Assembly (NCBI GenBank): GCA_029207755.1
Contig: JARCOQ010000005.1
Coordinates: 51,549,563 to 51,613,562 of the forward strand
Reading direction: 5' to 3'
Source: Chamaea fasciata
Lineage: Eukaryota > Chordata > Aves > Passeriformes > Sylviidae
DNA length: 64,000 nucleotides
Both the position numbers and the translations under genes were made by a program. Positions 21,601 through 34,179 of this stretch are shown in pieces (within the stretch, counting starts at the first letter, position 1; each line of letters begins with the position of its first letter). The notes beneath the pieces are model-generated. The model did no database searches and had not been told where the DNA came from. It worked only from the letters and a program-made list of their open reading frames with translations.

Positions 21601-22970
21601 AGGTCATGGATCTCATGTGGCATTTCCAAAATGGGTTTTCTGGAATAAAAATAAGTTGCCAGGTGCATGGCTCTGTCATGTTTTCTGGCTGTGAAGTGCT
21701 GACAGTGCACAAAGAAAGGGGTGCAGGTAACGAAGGCTGCTTTCCGAAGGTGGGGAAACACAGGCCATTAGACACATCAAGATCCTTGAGATCTGCATCC
21801 TCATCTCAGAGAGGTTATCCCTAACTCCAGCTGAGTGCAGAACTAGCAGGGATCACACTGATTTTGTAGCCCTTAATTTATTTTTCATATTTATTTGTCA
21901 CTGGGAATTATTGCCCAAAATCTTAAGAAGAGTTCTGGCTCAGAGAAATAGGATCAAGATCCCTTGGAAAATGTTAAGAGACTGGAAAGCATGTTCATAT
22001 TGATTCGCAATAAACAAAACAAAACAGAACACCCAGGCATTGTTCATGAGACAGGAATTCTAAAATATTCCATTGGGGGAGTTTGATGGCTTGCTTTCTG
22101 CCCAGCTTGAAAGCTTTCAAGAATTTCTGCTTTCTCAATGCAGGAAAAAATCTGCAATAACTTACATCATAAAAGAAAAAGCAAAAACACCCTTTCAGGT
22201 TCCACTGTGAACCCAGAAACTTTGCCTCCTTGATCATCACTTTTTTTCTACCTTCTCACTTGTGCTCTGCTCCTTTACAGGCAGCATTGAAGTTCTTGCT
22301 TCTCTTTGATGAAAGTGAGAGTAATGGACCAGTACCTTCAAGGTAGTCTTCTGGGTAGCTACTGTTTGGATTTTCCAAAGAGAAAACAATATTCCAGTAA
22401 AATAGTCATTTTTCCCATACAGCATCATACAGTTGTTCAAAGACAGAGTTTTTTTCATCAGGAAAATAACCCTCCAATAAAGTCTGCTTCATCCCAAACA
22501 GTCTAGACAAGGGCTGCAATTAGCTTCTGGCCATTAGATGATTTACAGAAAATTCCCTCCCAAAACCTGACATGTAGAACTCAAACTCTTCAGATTTATT
22601 TAATACAGATGTTTTAAAGATGAACAAATGTAAATATCTCTGTGAACTGTGTGAACACTACCAATACTTTCGTATCTTAGTTTCAAAAGCTGCAATTCAG
22701 TTGTGTGCACACAAGAATCTGGTGCAACTTGAGACACTTGATGATACCAAATATATTCGCCTGAGCTGGACAGAAATGATACAGGGCTCATGGAAAACCT
22801 TCTGAAGCAGTAGATACAGACAAAAAAGGGTATCACAGAACAGCTCAGAATACATTACTTTCTTATATTTAGACAGCTGAGTAGGACCCCAAACCTGCAT
22901 TCTAAATAGAGCTTTTAAGGTTTGATTTTTCAAATGTCTTGACCCACATGGGTATTTATGAGAATCTTGA

Positions 22971-22971
<1 letters not shown>
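21601..22971. other. unique sequence
   Basis: No gene seen; unsupported frames of 60-80 codons only. Confidence 0.4.

Positions 22972-23012
<41 letters not shown>
22972..23012. repeat. pure A41 homopolymer with A/C-rich right flank
   Basis: Forty-one adenines, followed by (CCAA)3 and an A/C-rich tract to about 23050. There is no upstream polyadenylation signal or sign of a retrocopy. Confidence 0.95.
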
Positions 23013-23014
<2 letters not shown>

Positions 23015-24168
23015 AACCAACCAAACAAAAAACCACCAAAAAAACCACAACTGAAAGTAATTCCAGCTCATTGACTTAGAACCAAGAAGATGAATTTTTG
23101 TAAGGACAGTCTCCTGTGTAAGTGACTGCCTTTATCATTAATCTACAGGGACATCAGTGCAACGTTGGTGCCCACAGTGGCTTTGCAGAAGAGCAGTTCC
23201 ATGGAGCAGTTGCTTAACATGATGCAGAGGGGAACTTGTACACACATTTGTGAATGTGGGAAGGAGATCCCACTCTCTTTTGGCAGTGTTGAAAAGAATA
23301 AAGGCTTATTTTGTTTCCAAAGAAAGGACATTTCTCTGGTTGCACACATGATACAGCAGTGATGAGTTAAGGGAAAGGACTGAATCCTCAAGGATCACTT
23401 TTCAGAACAAAGACAAACTTTTACTATCCCTCAGTATTACTAGTTGAATCTCAGGGTGTTGCTGAAGAAGACAGGCTCTGACAGCTGTGAGAGTGTATTG
23501 ATCATTTGGCAAATTTCATAGTCTTACCTCTCACTAAAATAAAGGTAGGAACAGTAAATCAAGATCTGGATTTATAAAAGCAGCACTCAGACTGAATAGT
23601 AAAAACTGGTTTGGAATTCTTACAGGGTTTTACACTATTATGAAATTAGATTTGTGCCAAAGACACTAAAGTGTCAGTGTTTTTCTCCATTTGAAAAACC
23701 ATTTTTACTTAAGCAAATAAGATAAAGAATATTTTATCTTTCTGGGAGAAATAGAGACTTAATAACGCACAGAGACAACAACGTACAGTTTGACCACTTT
23801 GAAAGAAAAATGGGTAAAGAGGAGGTATTGTGAGACTGCAAGAGAAGATTCCTGCATTTCACTGGAATGTTAGGAAAGTAGTTCTTCAGAAACATGCAGT
23901 GTCCTGGGGCAAGAACTGCTTGTGATACATGTGTGATGACAGCAGTTTGCTAGACCCAGATTAGAGGGAAATGTTCCAGCATGCAGAGACTTTAGGGCTC
24001 TAACACTACCAAAAGGACAGCAATGGCTCAACAGAGCAGAAATCTTAAGGGGAGATGTAGTCAGGGTTGAAGATATTCAGGGTACAGCTCAAGAAGTGGC
24101 GGAGGGAGAGCACATTTACATAAACAGATGGTACAAACTCATTGCACAGCCTCCTTTTTTTTTTACAG
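23013..24168. other. unique sequence
   Basis: No gene seen. The right edge is the tract CTCCTTTTTTTTTTTACAG, ending at 24168. Confidence 0.4.
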
Positions 24169-24410
24169 CTCCCACTTCTAAGCTGCCCTGCTTAACATCC
24201 CTGCCAGCCTGCACGGGGCAGCTGGGTTTGAGCTGCGACTGCCTGTCTCACACACACAGCTTGGCAGCCCACGGCAACTCGTGTGCTCAGCTCAGCTCCC
24301 AGGAGGAAAAGGGATGGTTCTCCTTCCCCGGCAAGTGTCACTGCAGCTGCCACCTCACCCGGGAGCTGGAAGGGCCATCTCCATCCACACCCTCTCCCTC
24401 ACAGGAGTAG
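24169..24410 (+). other. possible terminal exon (weak)
   Basis: A run of eleven T followed by ACAG (ending 24168) is a strong-looking acceptor. A GC-rich open segment follows in phase 1 for about 80 codons to a TAG at 24408-24410. The peptide is Cys-rich, with a CDCLSHTHS stretch and a CHCSCHLTREL stretch. I recognise no family. There is no AATAAA in the following few hundred bases, which weighs against a true last exon. The GC-rich composition alone can keep a frame open. Confidence 0.15.
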
Positions 24411-24685
24411 GGCAGCACCACCACTGCCACTTTTCTCAGCCTTGATTTACATCTCACAGCCTCTGGAAGAAAGTTTCTTCCCAGTACTTGTCTCATAGCT
24501 CATGGACATCTTCCATCCATCAGATGCTGCTGTGGGAAAAGGCAGATACTCTGTTACTCTGCAAACTTTTCAACACCATCTTCCTGTCTGATTCAGAGGC
24601 AAAACAGGGCCTTAAACATAAAACAGATCCTTTTTTTAACTGCTGCATTCTATGTCTGCCATCTTCTTTAGTGTTTGGAGAGTCA
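24411..24685. other. unique spacer
   Basis: Nothing recognised. Confidence 0.4.
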
Positions 24686-25068
24686 CTCATGAGAAGCAGC
24701 TGAGGGAGCTGTGGGGGCTCAGCCTGGAGAAAAGGAGGCTCAGGGGGAACCTTCTGGCTCTGCACAACTCCCTGACAGGAGGGGACAGCTGGGGGGTCGG
24801 GCTCTGTTCCCAGGGAACAAGGGACAGGACAAGGGGAAATGGCCTCAAGCTGTGCCAGGGGAGGTTCAGGAAGAATTTCTTCACTGAAGGAGTTGTGAAG
24901 CACTGGAATGGGCTGCCCTGGGAGGTGGTTAAGTCACCACCTCTGGAGGTTGTTCCAGAAATGACTGGATGTGGCACCCAGTGCTCTGGTGTAGTTGACA
25001 GGGTGATGTTTGGTAAAAGGCTGGACTCGATGACCTTGGAGGTCTTTTTCAACCTTAATGATTCAGTG
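24686..25068 (+). repeat. CR1 LINE fragment (GGAGGTTCAGGAAGAATTTC subfamily)
   Basis: Sense CR1 with GAAGCAGCTGAGGGAGCTGT, GGAGAAAAGGAGGCTCAGGG, GACAAGGGGAAATGGCCTCA, AGCTGTGCCAGGGGAGGTTC and TGGACTCGATGACCTTGGAG. It ends at AACCTTAATGATTC near 25068. This is a different subfamily from the copy at 245-742. The 146-codon plus and 129-codon minus frames over it are artefacts. Confidence 0.94.
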
Positions 25069-26572
25069 GAGCTCATGCCTTTGCTAAAATAAGTTCCCTT
25101 CCTCTATTATGGCAGCTTTGATGTGTTAACAGGTGTGCGTGGATACACTGACACCTTGCTCATGTCACATCCATTCCTGTCACCTTCCTGCCCACATAAA
25201 ACTGAGAGAAACAGGCTGGCAGTGGTTGCACTCCCTGAGCTGGCCCAGAATGCTGAGGCATGAGGATCCAAGAAAAGGACAAGGAGATGTTTTCTCCTTC
25301 TTAGATTATCGTGACTGGAGAGCATGTGGACTGTTCTCCAGATGGAAAGATGGGCACTGCACGGAAAAAGAGACTTTAGACATTGAGCTTTCAGTGTTTG
25401 TTATTCATCACTTAATTTATACTGAAAATGAATCTGAGAGAGGGAAACCTTACTCAGCTTTTAGCGGAATTCATCCCCTTTAGAAAAATCATGAGATCAC
25501 ATAATATGTACCTCTAAAGGTTCCTAGAAAGGAAGACAAAATTTGATATGGCTGGCATTCTTGAGGTTTTAGACTGAAATAGAAAGGGGAAGAATAGGAA
25601 AGAATCCTGTGTCATCACACCTAGTCTCCTCCAGTTTGTGTCTTTGTACTTCATGAGGGAGAAAACACAGAAAAAACACATGTATACAGGTCCAATATTT
25701 TCAATGGCCCTTCTAAAATAGTAAATCCCTTCTTTGAGAGTAAAGGTTTGCTAAATATCCAAGAGCAAAAGAAGTCAGGCTTTGATTCATTCTGGGTTTG
25801 ACACTTACATAACTTACTTTCTTCTTCCTGACTTGGTGTTTATAAGAAGAGACCACCCATGAAATCTGAGAATGTTGCAAAGATCACCCAGGCTCTTCTA
25901 AAAGCATCATCCCAGTGGGTGTGAGATGGAGTAAAATGATTCTGAGATATCAGTAGCAAAGAGAATTTCAGTCTAATGAGTAGCCAAAGGGAGTTTAAGT
26001 CTAACATGGATGCTGCAAATTCTGCTTGTAGAAAGGAAGTTAAAACTACCTAACCAAGACTATGGGGTGATTTATCTGCTCATCCCATTCTCCAGCAAGA
26101 TGGATGTGCTAGGAGATGCCAGACTTCTTTATCTTTTCTTTTAAAACTTCTTTTAATACCATAACCAACACTTACAATGTTTTAAGTTGAACTGAACCTG
26201 TGATGAATGAACTCAAATACGAAACAAACCAAGACTCATTTTTACAGTTTCTGTAAGGAGGGACATGCTAAAGAATCCCTTGGTGAGTTGCTGCTCTCTA
26301 CTGGGGAAAGGATGTACGAAAAGACTACCCACATGGCACATTCCCTGTGTTGCATGTTATCCCAGTCTTATCCATGAGCTGATGTACTAATTTTAAAGTG
26401 ATCTTGACAGCAAATTCCCGAGTTAATCTGCTTAAATATTTTCCTACACGATGTCACATGCATATGCACCCCATCTTAAAATTTCAATAGATTAATATCC
26501 CAACTTACCTCTTCTCCTTCCCTCTCCCAAACACATTATCCTCATTTGTTGTTCCTTCCACCAACGTACCAG
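25069..26572. other. unique sequence
   Basis: A 116-codon plus frame at 25133-25483 lacks family or splice support. Nothing else recognised. Confidence 0.4.
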
Positions 26573-26748
26573 GCATGAAGTCCAGCTCAAAGTGCCTTGT
26601 CCAGCTCTCAGGGATGCGCCTGGTGCCTGTCACCAACTGCCAGCCTCATTTCTTCCACGGTGAAAAGATCTCATGCAGCTGTGACACCAGTTTGGGTAAA
26701 CAGAAAACTTGTGGTCACAGAAGAAGGACTTTTCCTGGAATAACATGA
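26573..26748 (+). other. possible small exon or short ORF (weak)
   Basis: An acceptor-like CCACCAACGTACCAG ends at 26572. Just after it an ATG at 26575 opens 57 codons to a TGA at 26746-26748, encoding a Cys-rich basic peptide (starts MKSSSKCLVQLSGMRLVPV, with a CSCD motif). A donor-like TTTGG|GTAAAC at 26695/26696 would give a 123-bp exon instead. No known family is recognised. Confidence 0.15.
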
Positions 26749-26985
26749 AGCTATAACTTTGCCAGGGGATAAAAAGAAGTAAGAAAGTGTTCATAACACT
26801 TTATTCACTGCCAGCTACAAAATTCTTCCTTTCGTATTATTTTTCTTTTTTTTTTTTGGTTTATTTGTTTTCTTTTGTTGTCTTTTTCTTCTTTCCTCCA
26901 GCCTCCATTTTATCTCAATAGCTTTCTCAAATACACCAGTACCCCACAAGAGTATAAATGCTCAACAATACACTTTTTATTCTTT

Positions 26986-26987
<2 letters not shown>

Positions 26988-27035
<48 letters not shown>
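26988..27035. repeat. pure T48 homopolymer
   Basis: Forty-eight thymines (A48 on minus), preceded by a T-rich TTCTTTTC stretch. It is the longest mononucleotide tract in the window. No retrocopy is evident beside it on the minus strand. Confidence 0.95.
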
Positions 27036-27039
<4 letters not shown>

Positions 27040-27387
27040 CCAGTTTCGATTTTGCTTTCAACAGCTGAACCAAAACACTTCTTGCTGCAGGAGATTTTAC
27101 ACCAGGACATGCAGATAAACTTGAGGTGACTCCAACTGGTCTATCACCAGAAATGGAAGCTGGGGGAGACCTGAGCAGCTATGCGTAAGATAGCTCAAGT
27201 GTCCAAATAACCTTGGAACTGTTGATAAACCAATCAAGAATTTGTGAGGAATGATCAGATTAAAGGCTAATATTTAGGGCAGGAATCTTCTACAGGCCAC
27301 CTGCTTGGGAAGAGGAAGCAGATGAAGCCCTCTTCAAGCAGGTAGAACAAGTCTTGAAGTCACGGGCTCTGAGACTTGCTGTGGATC
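27036..27387. other. unique spacer
   Basis: Nothing recognised. Confidence 0.4.
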
Positions 27388-27440
27388 ATCAGAATCATCA
27401 ATGTCCAACTCCTGGCCCTGCACATGACACCCCAAGAAAC
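27388..27440 (-). repeat. CR1 LINE 3' tail, very short
   Basis: ATCATCAGAATCATCAATGT, then CCAACTCCTGGCCCTGCACA and TGACACCCCAAGAA. About 50 bp of the same minus-orientation tail subfamily as at 2463 and 19923. Confidence 0.78.
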
Positions 27441-27689
27441 ACACCATTATTATTTCCTCATGACTGCAGGAAGAAGACAGAGTTAGAGAGCACTTAAGCC
27501 AATTGTTCATGGGAATAGTTGAAGTGGCTATGATGGTGCCAAGGGAACCCTACAGTGTCACTGTAGAACTGGTACTTGGGCCTTCTTATATCTCCTTGTG
27601 CAGAAAACACCTTGCTTTCACTAAATGCAGACTTCTGACTTCAGGAAGGGCATGTTTGAGGACTCTTACAGGTATGACTTGAACAGTCA

Positions 27690-28214
27690 GCCCTCGTAAG
27701 GCCTCACCTTAGAGGTGGACCTTAGCTGTGTCCAGCTCTGGGCTCCTCAGGACAGGAGGGACAGGGAGCTCTTGGAGCAGGGTCAGCGGAGGCTGCAGAG
27801 ATGATTTAGGGCCTGGAGCATCTCTGACAGGGAAAGGCTGAGGGAGCTGGGGCTGTCCAGCCTCGAGAGGAGCCCCAGCTGAGAGGGGCCCTCAGCCCTG
27901 GGTGTCCCTGTGAGCAGGGAGGGCTCCGAGCAGGGCTCGGGCTCTGCTCCGGGGGGCCCAGCAATGGCACCAGAGGAACGGGCAGGGACTGATCCCAGGA
28001 GGTTCCAGCTGGACATGAGGAAGAACTTCTTCCCTGGGCAGTGACCGAGCCCTGAACAGATTGTCCAGAGAGGGTGTGGAGTCTTCTCACTGGGGATATT
28101 CCAGAACCAGCTGGACACAATCCTGTGCTCTGGAATGGCCCTGCTGGAGCAGGGAGGTGGGATCAGCTGATCCACTGTGGTCTCTTCCAGCCTCAACCAG
28201 TCTGTGCTTCTGTG
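27690..28214 (+). repeat. CR1 LINE fragment, GC-rich young-looking subfamily
   Basis: Sense CR1 with a distinctive middle: GGACAGGAGGGACAGGGAGC, GAGATGATTTAGGGCCTGGA, GAGAGGGGCCCTCAGCCCTG, TGAGCAGGGAGGGCTCCGAG and CACCAGAGGAACGGGCAGGG. It ends in AGCCTCAACCAGTCTGTGCT near 28210. The first ~265 bp match 63738-64000 with only about ten differences by eye, so the subfamily is comparatively recent. Several frames of about 100-146 codons over it on minus are artefacts. CpG and G-run content is high for the window. Confidence 0.93.
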
Positions 28215-31200
28215 GTCAGACATTTCTCAGGTAACACCCTGAACAGGTTTCTGCTTTTCTTCTGGACTTGTTGAAAGTAAACAATGATTTCTTATCCTGC
28301 TTCCCCCATATGTGGAATGCAGGATGATGGAGAGTTCCAGCCTGAATGCATCACACATTTGTGAATCTTGGTACATACACACCAGCCTGCTATTGGTATC
28401 CTGACACATAAATCAGCTGGGCACCAGATGCAGTTTGGCTACATGAGAGAAGCAAAATCTGGGGCCAATTCTTTTAGGACACTGGAAAAAATCTTTGTGC
28501 AGATAGGTTATTAACATAGACTGCAAGTTGGTCTAACTAAAGAAACAATATTTACATGACCCATTCCTCTCCAGAGGTTTTATAAAGATCAGACACCACA
28601 AATAAAATCTAACGCTTCCCTAAGTAAGGAATATCACTTATAAGAATGATGGTAACTAAAAAGTTCTTTCCAGAAGTGCTTTTGAATTGAAATATATATC
28701 TAATGTGTATGTTAAATAACTAGAGTGCACATCTGGCTTGTGAGTGGGTATGTGCCTGAATTCCCACCCTCAGAAAGATCATAAACCCTGTAAAAGTTGT
28801 CAGGTCAAGCACTAAACAGACAGAAAATGTCAGAAATTAACTACATCCTGGATAACTGTAGCTCATCTCTTTTGATATTGAAATGTGATTAATTCTGGAA
28901 CTGAGTGATCCTAGTCCTTTTTTATCTTCTCCTTTTAAAGCACTTCTCTCTCTGCATGCTCCAGGTGCTCTGGCTGCTCTGTATTTATTCACTGCCATCT
29001 TCCTCATTCACTTCTCATGCTGTGTGTGGCCTCAGGACACGCTTATCAAAATCCTGTTCTGAAGACAGAAGGCTTCATTTCCCCATGGGATTTCTTACAA
29101 GCAGCAAGCATAAATCACCTCCCTGAGTCCTTCATTGCCACAGTGAGGGAAGGGAAGGGAAAGATGGGCTTGACTGAGCATCTTGTACTCCTTCTACTTC
29201 CGCGCTGTGTCTGAAGGCTTCATGAACAGGAGCATTTATGCCCAAAAACATCCTTTACTGATGGGGGCAAGAAGAAGGTGTTAAAATAAGAACTGTTGCT
29301 CATGTGACAATTGAGTTTGAAAGCTCCACTTATTCAGGCTCCTTAGGAACATTAGCATGCTCTGTATAGGGTACCCTTGCAGCCACAAGGACCCAGAGTC
29401 CCACAAATCCAAAGTCGGGATGCAAAGCAACCCACAGCAGCACCTAGTGCTGGATCAGATTCCAGGCTGTGCCCTGGAAGATGGTGCTGCTGTAAAGCTC
29501 CTCAGACCCACCCATTGCACTGACAGCAGCCACTGGGAGTCAATCCCAAGTCTCATATTTGGCAGAAGGCAACCGAGCCTGTGTGTGTGTCCTTCCATGT
29601 CTTGCACACAATGTCTGCTCTAAAATTACCAAGGCAATAAAAGGGACATTTCATCAAAGGGCATTTTCCTGACGCTTGTGTGAGTCACCGCAGCCTAATC
29701 TCTGTTCCTGGAGCTCAGGGAGTGGAGGACAGCTGCAATAGTTTAGCATTTCTAGTGTGGACCATTGCATTTTGCCAGCAAACTGCAGGGCTGTGTGCTG
29801 GTGTGGCTCCTGGGTTCCCTTCCAGTTCCAGCAGGGAGTATTTTGTTGGCTTTAATTCCTGCAGCTAAGTCCAGTCCACTTGCTGCCTTTAGGTCTCCTT
29901 TCCCAGCTACTTCCAACTTCATCGTTTGCCTGCGGTCTTTTCCTTATAATGCCTGCTCCGTTTCTCCTGCTATATCCTCATTCTTTGTCACACATCTACT
30001 CAGTGCTCACCAAATTTACACCTACTTCTCCCAGTTTCTAATCCACAGATTCCTGAGGAAACTGGTGAATTCATGTTCTGAACCATTTATTAGAAGTTGT
30101 TTCTGTGTTTTTTAGGAAAAATCCTCCATTAAAAGCCAGCAACTCTCTTAGAAACCGCTCAGAACCCAGGTAACAAATGTGAGTGATTACTGTACAGGTA
30201 GAGAGGGGGCAGATAAAGCAATTTATCAGTTCAATCCACATTCATGGACAAGACCAACCTTATGCACAAAGAAGTAACATTTTGCCCCCTCTGGAATTTC
30301 TATCAGCTATAGTATGACAGGGATTTTCCCTGTAGTCTCTGCTTTTAAGTTACCAAATGCAAAAAGCTGTAAATTAGGAGCTTTTAAATGCCAGACTCTA
30401 AGAATTTATCAAACTGTGCCTTCTGTCTTCTGGACTGTTTTCAATATTTGAGGTTCATACCCATTATGCACTCTCACATGTTGAGTATATATTCCCCTTC
30501 TGTGCTGTATACACATTCCCAGTAAATTCTACACATTTGGGCAAAATTGCTTTGGTACAAAGGCACTACTTTTTGCAACATGGGATACACAGTGCCATTA
30601 TCAGGTATTGGGATGGACCCGGGACTTAACAGGTAAGAAAACGAAAGCCTTCAAATTCCACCAGCTTCCAGGTTTAGGCTTATTCCAAGAGTTATCTATA
30701 TGTGCCTATTCCAAGAGTTATCTATAATAAATTTTGACATTGGAAAAATAAATTGCAGGTATCTGATAGCTGAGACCTGTTCCTGTACTAACACATGTCT
30801 GCTCAAAGCAAAGGAGTTCACTGAAACCAAAGGAGTGATACCAAAAGGAGACCAAGATCCACTGATGATCCTGCACTGGTTTGGTACTTCAGAATGGATT
30901 GAAATAAGGAGCCAGCCACTGCAGTTGTCCAATTTTTTTTTTCTTTATTTCCCTGCTGTTCCCATGCTGAAGTCATTAAAGGCCAGAACCACTGCTTGAT
31001 GTCTGACCTCAGAACAGTTCCCAGAACAACCAGCACATTGACCAAAGACATCAGCAAATCAACACCTACCCAGAAAGGAAAAAATGGACCACTGGAAATC
31101 TTTTCCTCTGTTTGGTGGTTTGACTCGGGCTTCAGGTAAGCGTTCCTTCCGAACAAACTCCAAAATCCTTTTCCAAAAGGAAAGCAACTAACCCTGTTTC

Positions 31201-31880
31201 TCCCCAGGGACACACACAAAACTTAAAACAAGGTTGTCTCCAGGGAAAGGAGTGGCTCTTTTGAAAGCAGTGATGGCTGTTTACAGGGGGCAGCTTGGTT
31301 CCAAAACTATACCACCCCTTGTACTGAGCAAAGTGATAGAATCTTGTTCAGGATTCAGTTTCTACAATTCAAGCCCTGCCCTCCAGGCACTCTGGGGTGT
31401 CACTTGGCATTTACCTGCAGTCAGACCTGGAAGCCAGCTCCCCAAAATTGTATTACTCTCACACACATGCAAACAAGCACACATTTCATTGCATTCCCAA
31501 CACATTCTTTGCTTAACCTTACAATGACCCAAATCTCCACTGGGCTTCCAAAATTTGTTGTTTTCTCCAGTCTATCTCCATATCTACTCACAATCTTTCA
31601 GCACCCGCTTCGTCTACTCAAAGCAGAACTTAAAGTGAAGTTTATCTGCTTCCAAACCACTTTTTCTCCTGCCTCCTCAGGGTTCTGACAACAAGCAGCT
31701 CATTGTTTGTTATTATTACCTTGGCAGAGACTCTGCTGAGAGAGCTGCTGCTTTCAAAAATCTACTCAGTAGCGTGGTCTCCCAGGGCTGCACGTTGTCA
31801 TATTTGCCAAGAATGCATATGAAAAGAATCCAACATTTATCACAAAGAGAGAATTTGCTTTGTTGTTGTTGTTTTTGTTT
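28215..31880. other. unique block, no gene seen
   Basis: 3.7 kb without recognisable transposons. The only local features are a 20-bp direct repeat at 30681-30726 and small unsupported frames such as 29765-30115 (116 codons) and 30818-31219 minus (133 codons). Confidence 0.4.
30681..30726. repeat. 20-bp perfect direct repeat, 26-bp period
   Basis: TATTCCAAGAGTTATCTATA occurs at 30681-30700 and 30707-30726, separated by TGTGCC. A small tandem duplication, likely replication slippage. Confidence 0.9.
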
Positions 31881-31912
31881 GGTTGGTTGGTTGGTTGGTT
31901 GGTTGGTTGGTT
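31881..31912. repeat. (GGTT)8 microsatellite
   Basis: Eight GGTT units, preceded by (GTT)n-like GTTGTTGTTGTTTTTG. G-runs of two could form two-tetrad G-quadruplexes on the plus strand. Confidence 0.92.
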
Positions 31913-32353
31913 TTGTTTTTTATTTTCAGAAGTCCTCACAGTTAATAGCCTGAAGTGGTTTGGAAACCTGAGAAGCCGAAGTCCTGAAGACCTTTCTCCT
32001 GCTTTTTGGTAGAACGATGACAGGTATAGGCATGACTTGTTGGCTATGAGTGGAACTACACACAAAATTGCCATGAAAGATAGAAAAATCACCTGACAGG
32101 TGGATGGGCCTCATGCACAAGAAAATTGATAGTGTGGATGCAAAGTTGGTGTTCTTGAAAGTAAGAATTTGTATAGTCTAGCCGTGTATCTATCAGCTGT
32201 ACCAGCGACACCTCTGATGTCTCATAGGGCTTTCTACTAGGAAGTAAGGAATTCAGTTTAATTCATTTCTAAGCATGAAGAGGTTTTAAAAACTAACCCA
32301 TAGTTTAAAAAGTGGTTCACAAGGGAAAGTCAAAGAAGTAGAGAAAATTATAG
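31913..32353. other. unique spacer
   Basis: No gene or repeat family recognised. Confidence 0.4.
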
Positions 32354-32572
32354 ACGAAATTGTTCCCTGTGAGGGTGGTGAGGCCCTGGCACAGGCTGCC
32401 CAGAGAAGCTGTGGATGCTCCATCCCTGAAAGTGTCCAAGGCCAGGTTGGATGGGGCTCTGAGCAACCTGGGCTAGTGGAAGGTGTCTCTGCCCATGGCA
32501 GGGGGTTGGAACTGGATGATCTTTAAGGTGCTTTCCAACCCACACCACTCTATGATTTTATGATTCTTCATT
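32354..32572 (+). repeat. CR1 LINE 3' end, well preserved
   Basis: Sense CR1 from GACGAAATTGTTCCCTGTGA through CACAGGCTGCCCAGAGAAGC, AGTGTCCAAGGCCAGGTTGG, CCCATGGCAGGGGGTTGGAA and CTATGATTTTATGATTC. The terminal repeat is intact. Only ~220 bp is present. Confidence 0.95.
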
Positions 32573-34179
32573 TCGCCTAGTGAATCACTTTGAAAGAAAA
32601 ATAAATAATTCATTGCCTCAAAAGCCATGTCACTCTAGGTTAATCAATTCTTTCCTAGCATATAGCTAGCTGTGTTTTCCACCAAGGCAATTGCTTTCCA
32701 CTGTCAAATCACACCAGGGAAATTTTTAATCCAAAACAACAACAGAGAACCTGGATTTTCCTGTTGATTAGTACAGTTAATTATCTAACAGAATGCAAAT
32801 ATTTGATTTTGTGACAGAACAGAAAACAAAAACAACACCTTAACTTCCCAATATGCAGTAGGAAAGAGATCCTATATGTGTGAATAGGCCTTTTTTGTAT
32901 CTTTTATTGATGTTTTAACACCTGGAAAAGAAATGCTTCAAAGAGCCTTATTTGCACAGCAAAGGCCACCGTGGTGAAGCCTATAGGAGTGGTTGGGATA
33001 ATGCTATCCTTGCCACAAAAGACAGACAGACAAAATCTCTAGAATTCTATCTATGTAAACTGATCCAGGCTTGACCCTCCTTTACACAAACTCTCAATCT
33101 TGCAACATGAAAGAACTTAAAAATAGGCATGAGAGTTTCACTGCCAGGACCCTAGGACTGGGCAAAAAGGGTCTCCGCTTGAATGTGACCCAAGATTCAG
33201 TGAATGGAGGTGTTTCTTTCACAACTGTCTGCAAATGTGTGTTTACACATCTCTCTTCAGGCAGCTGAGGGGTTTGCCAAGAGCTGGACATGCTCCCACA
33301 GGGCTTTAGCAGGGGCTTGATCAGATTCCATCAGATTCCTCAACTTTTCTCCAGTCTGATACTTGGCAGCTCTGTTGTGTTTGAATTTTCATCACCCTTA
33401 CCTAAAGAAAAAGGTCCTGCTCTTAAAAGAATTTTCTGAAAACATTTTAGCCTTCCTGGAGTCTTCTTAGTTGTTTTTTTTTTTTCTAAGTGGCCCTGAC
33501 AAAGAGCAGGGTTCTCATGGTGAGAATCAGCCACCAGGTCCCAGTGGGAATCCCACATTTAATTTACAACCACTCCCTGGCAGCCATAATCTGTCCCGTG
33601 CCAATCATACATGGCATTTCTGTGGGCCGCCATGCCCTGGTGTGCACAGGTCATTCAACCCCCTGAAAAGCACAGGAGTGGTCCATGGTTTCTGATCCTC
33701 TGCTCAGCCCTGATTTAGAAAGCTTTCAGGCACAGCCTGCTCAGATGCCTTCTTGGTTGTCCTCTTCCACTGGCCAGCAGCAGAGCAGCACTATTTTCTG
33801 GGCTGGCTCAGAGCACCATCCCATTGCCTGAGCGTGCTCTGGTGGGCTCACCCTGCTGAATTCACCACCAAAGCACTGGGTGGCCCATGCCTGGGGGTTC
33901 TGAGGTTTTCCGAGGGCCTGCACAAGCCTTGCCTGAGCAGGAACTGGAGGGCTTCCAAGGAACAGAGCAGGGCTGAGTACTAAAAGGGACATGACAACAA
34001 GATTTCAGGGATCAGGTTTCCTCTAGACTGACCCCAAAGGACTTTGTTCATTCTGGTTTGGATTAAGTAGTATTAAGAATTGCCCAACAGCCTAATCAGA
34101 TAATGAGAAATAGCTCCAACATCACCTACACAGGCTCCCAAAAAATACTGGGGGCCCACTGGCATCCACCATGCATATA
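32573..34179. other. unique block, GC-rich at right
   Basis: 33500-33990 is GC-rich and open on both strands for about 75-83 codons (33753-33983 plus, 33741-33992 minus). No splice-bounded exon is convincing. Confidence 0.4.

Noticed and set aside
24652..25092. 146-codon plus frame and 129-codon minus frame
   Set aside because: Translations of a CR1 fragment.
25133..25483. 116-codon plus frame after a CR1 copy
   Set aside because: No acceptor or donor in suitable phase and no recognisable domain.
27783..28223. 146-codon minus frame
   Set aside because: Antisense translation of a CR1 fragment with high GC content.
33741..33992. GC-rich frames open on both strands
   Set aside because: Openness on both strands points to base composition rather than coding; no clear splice sites bound it.
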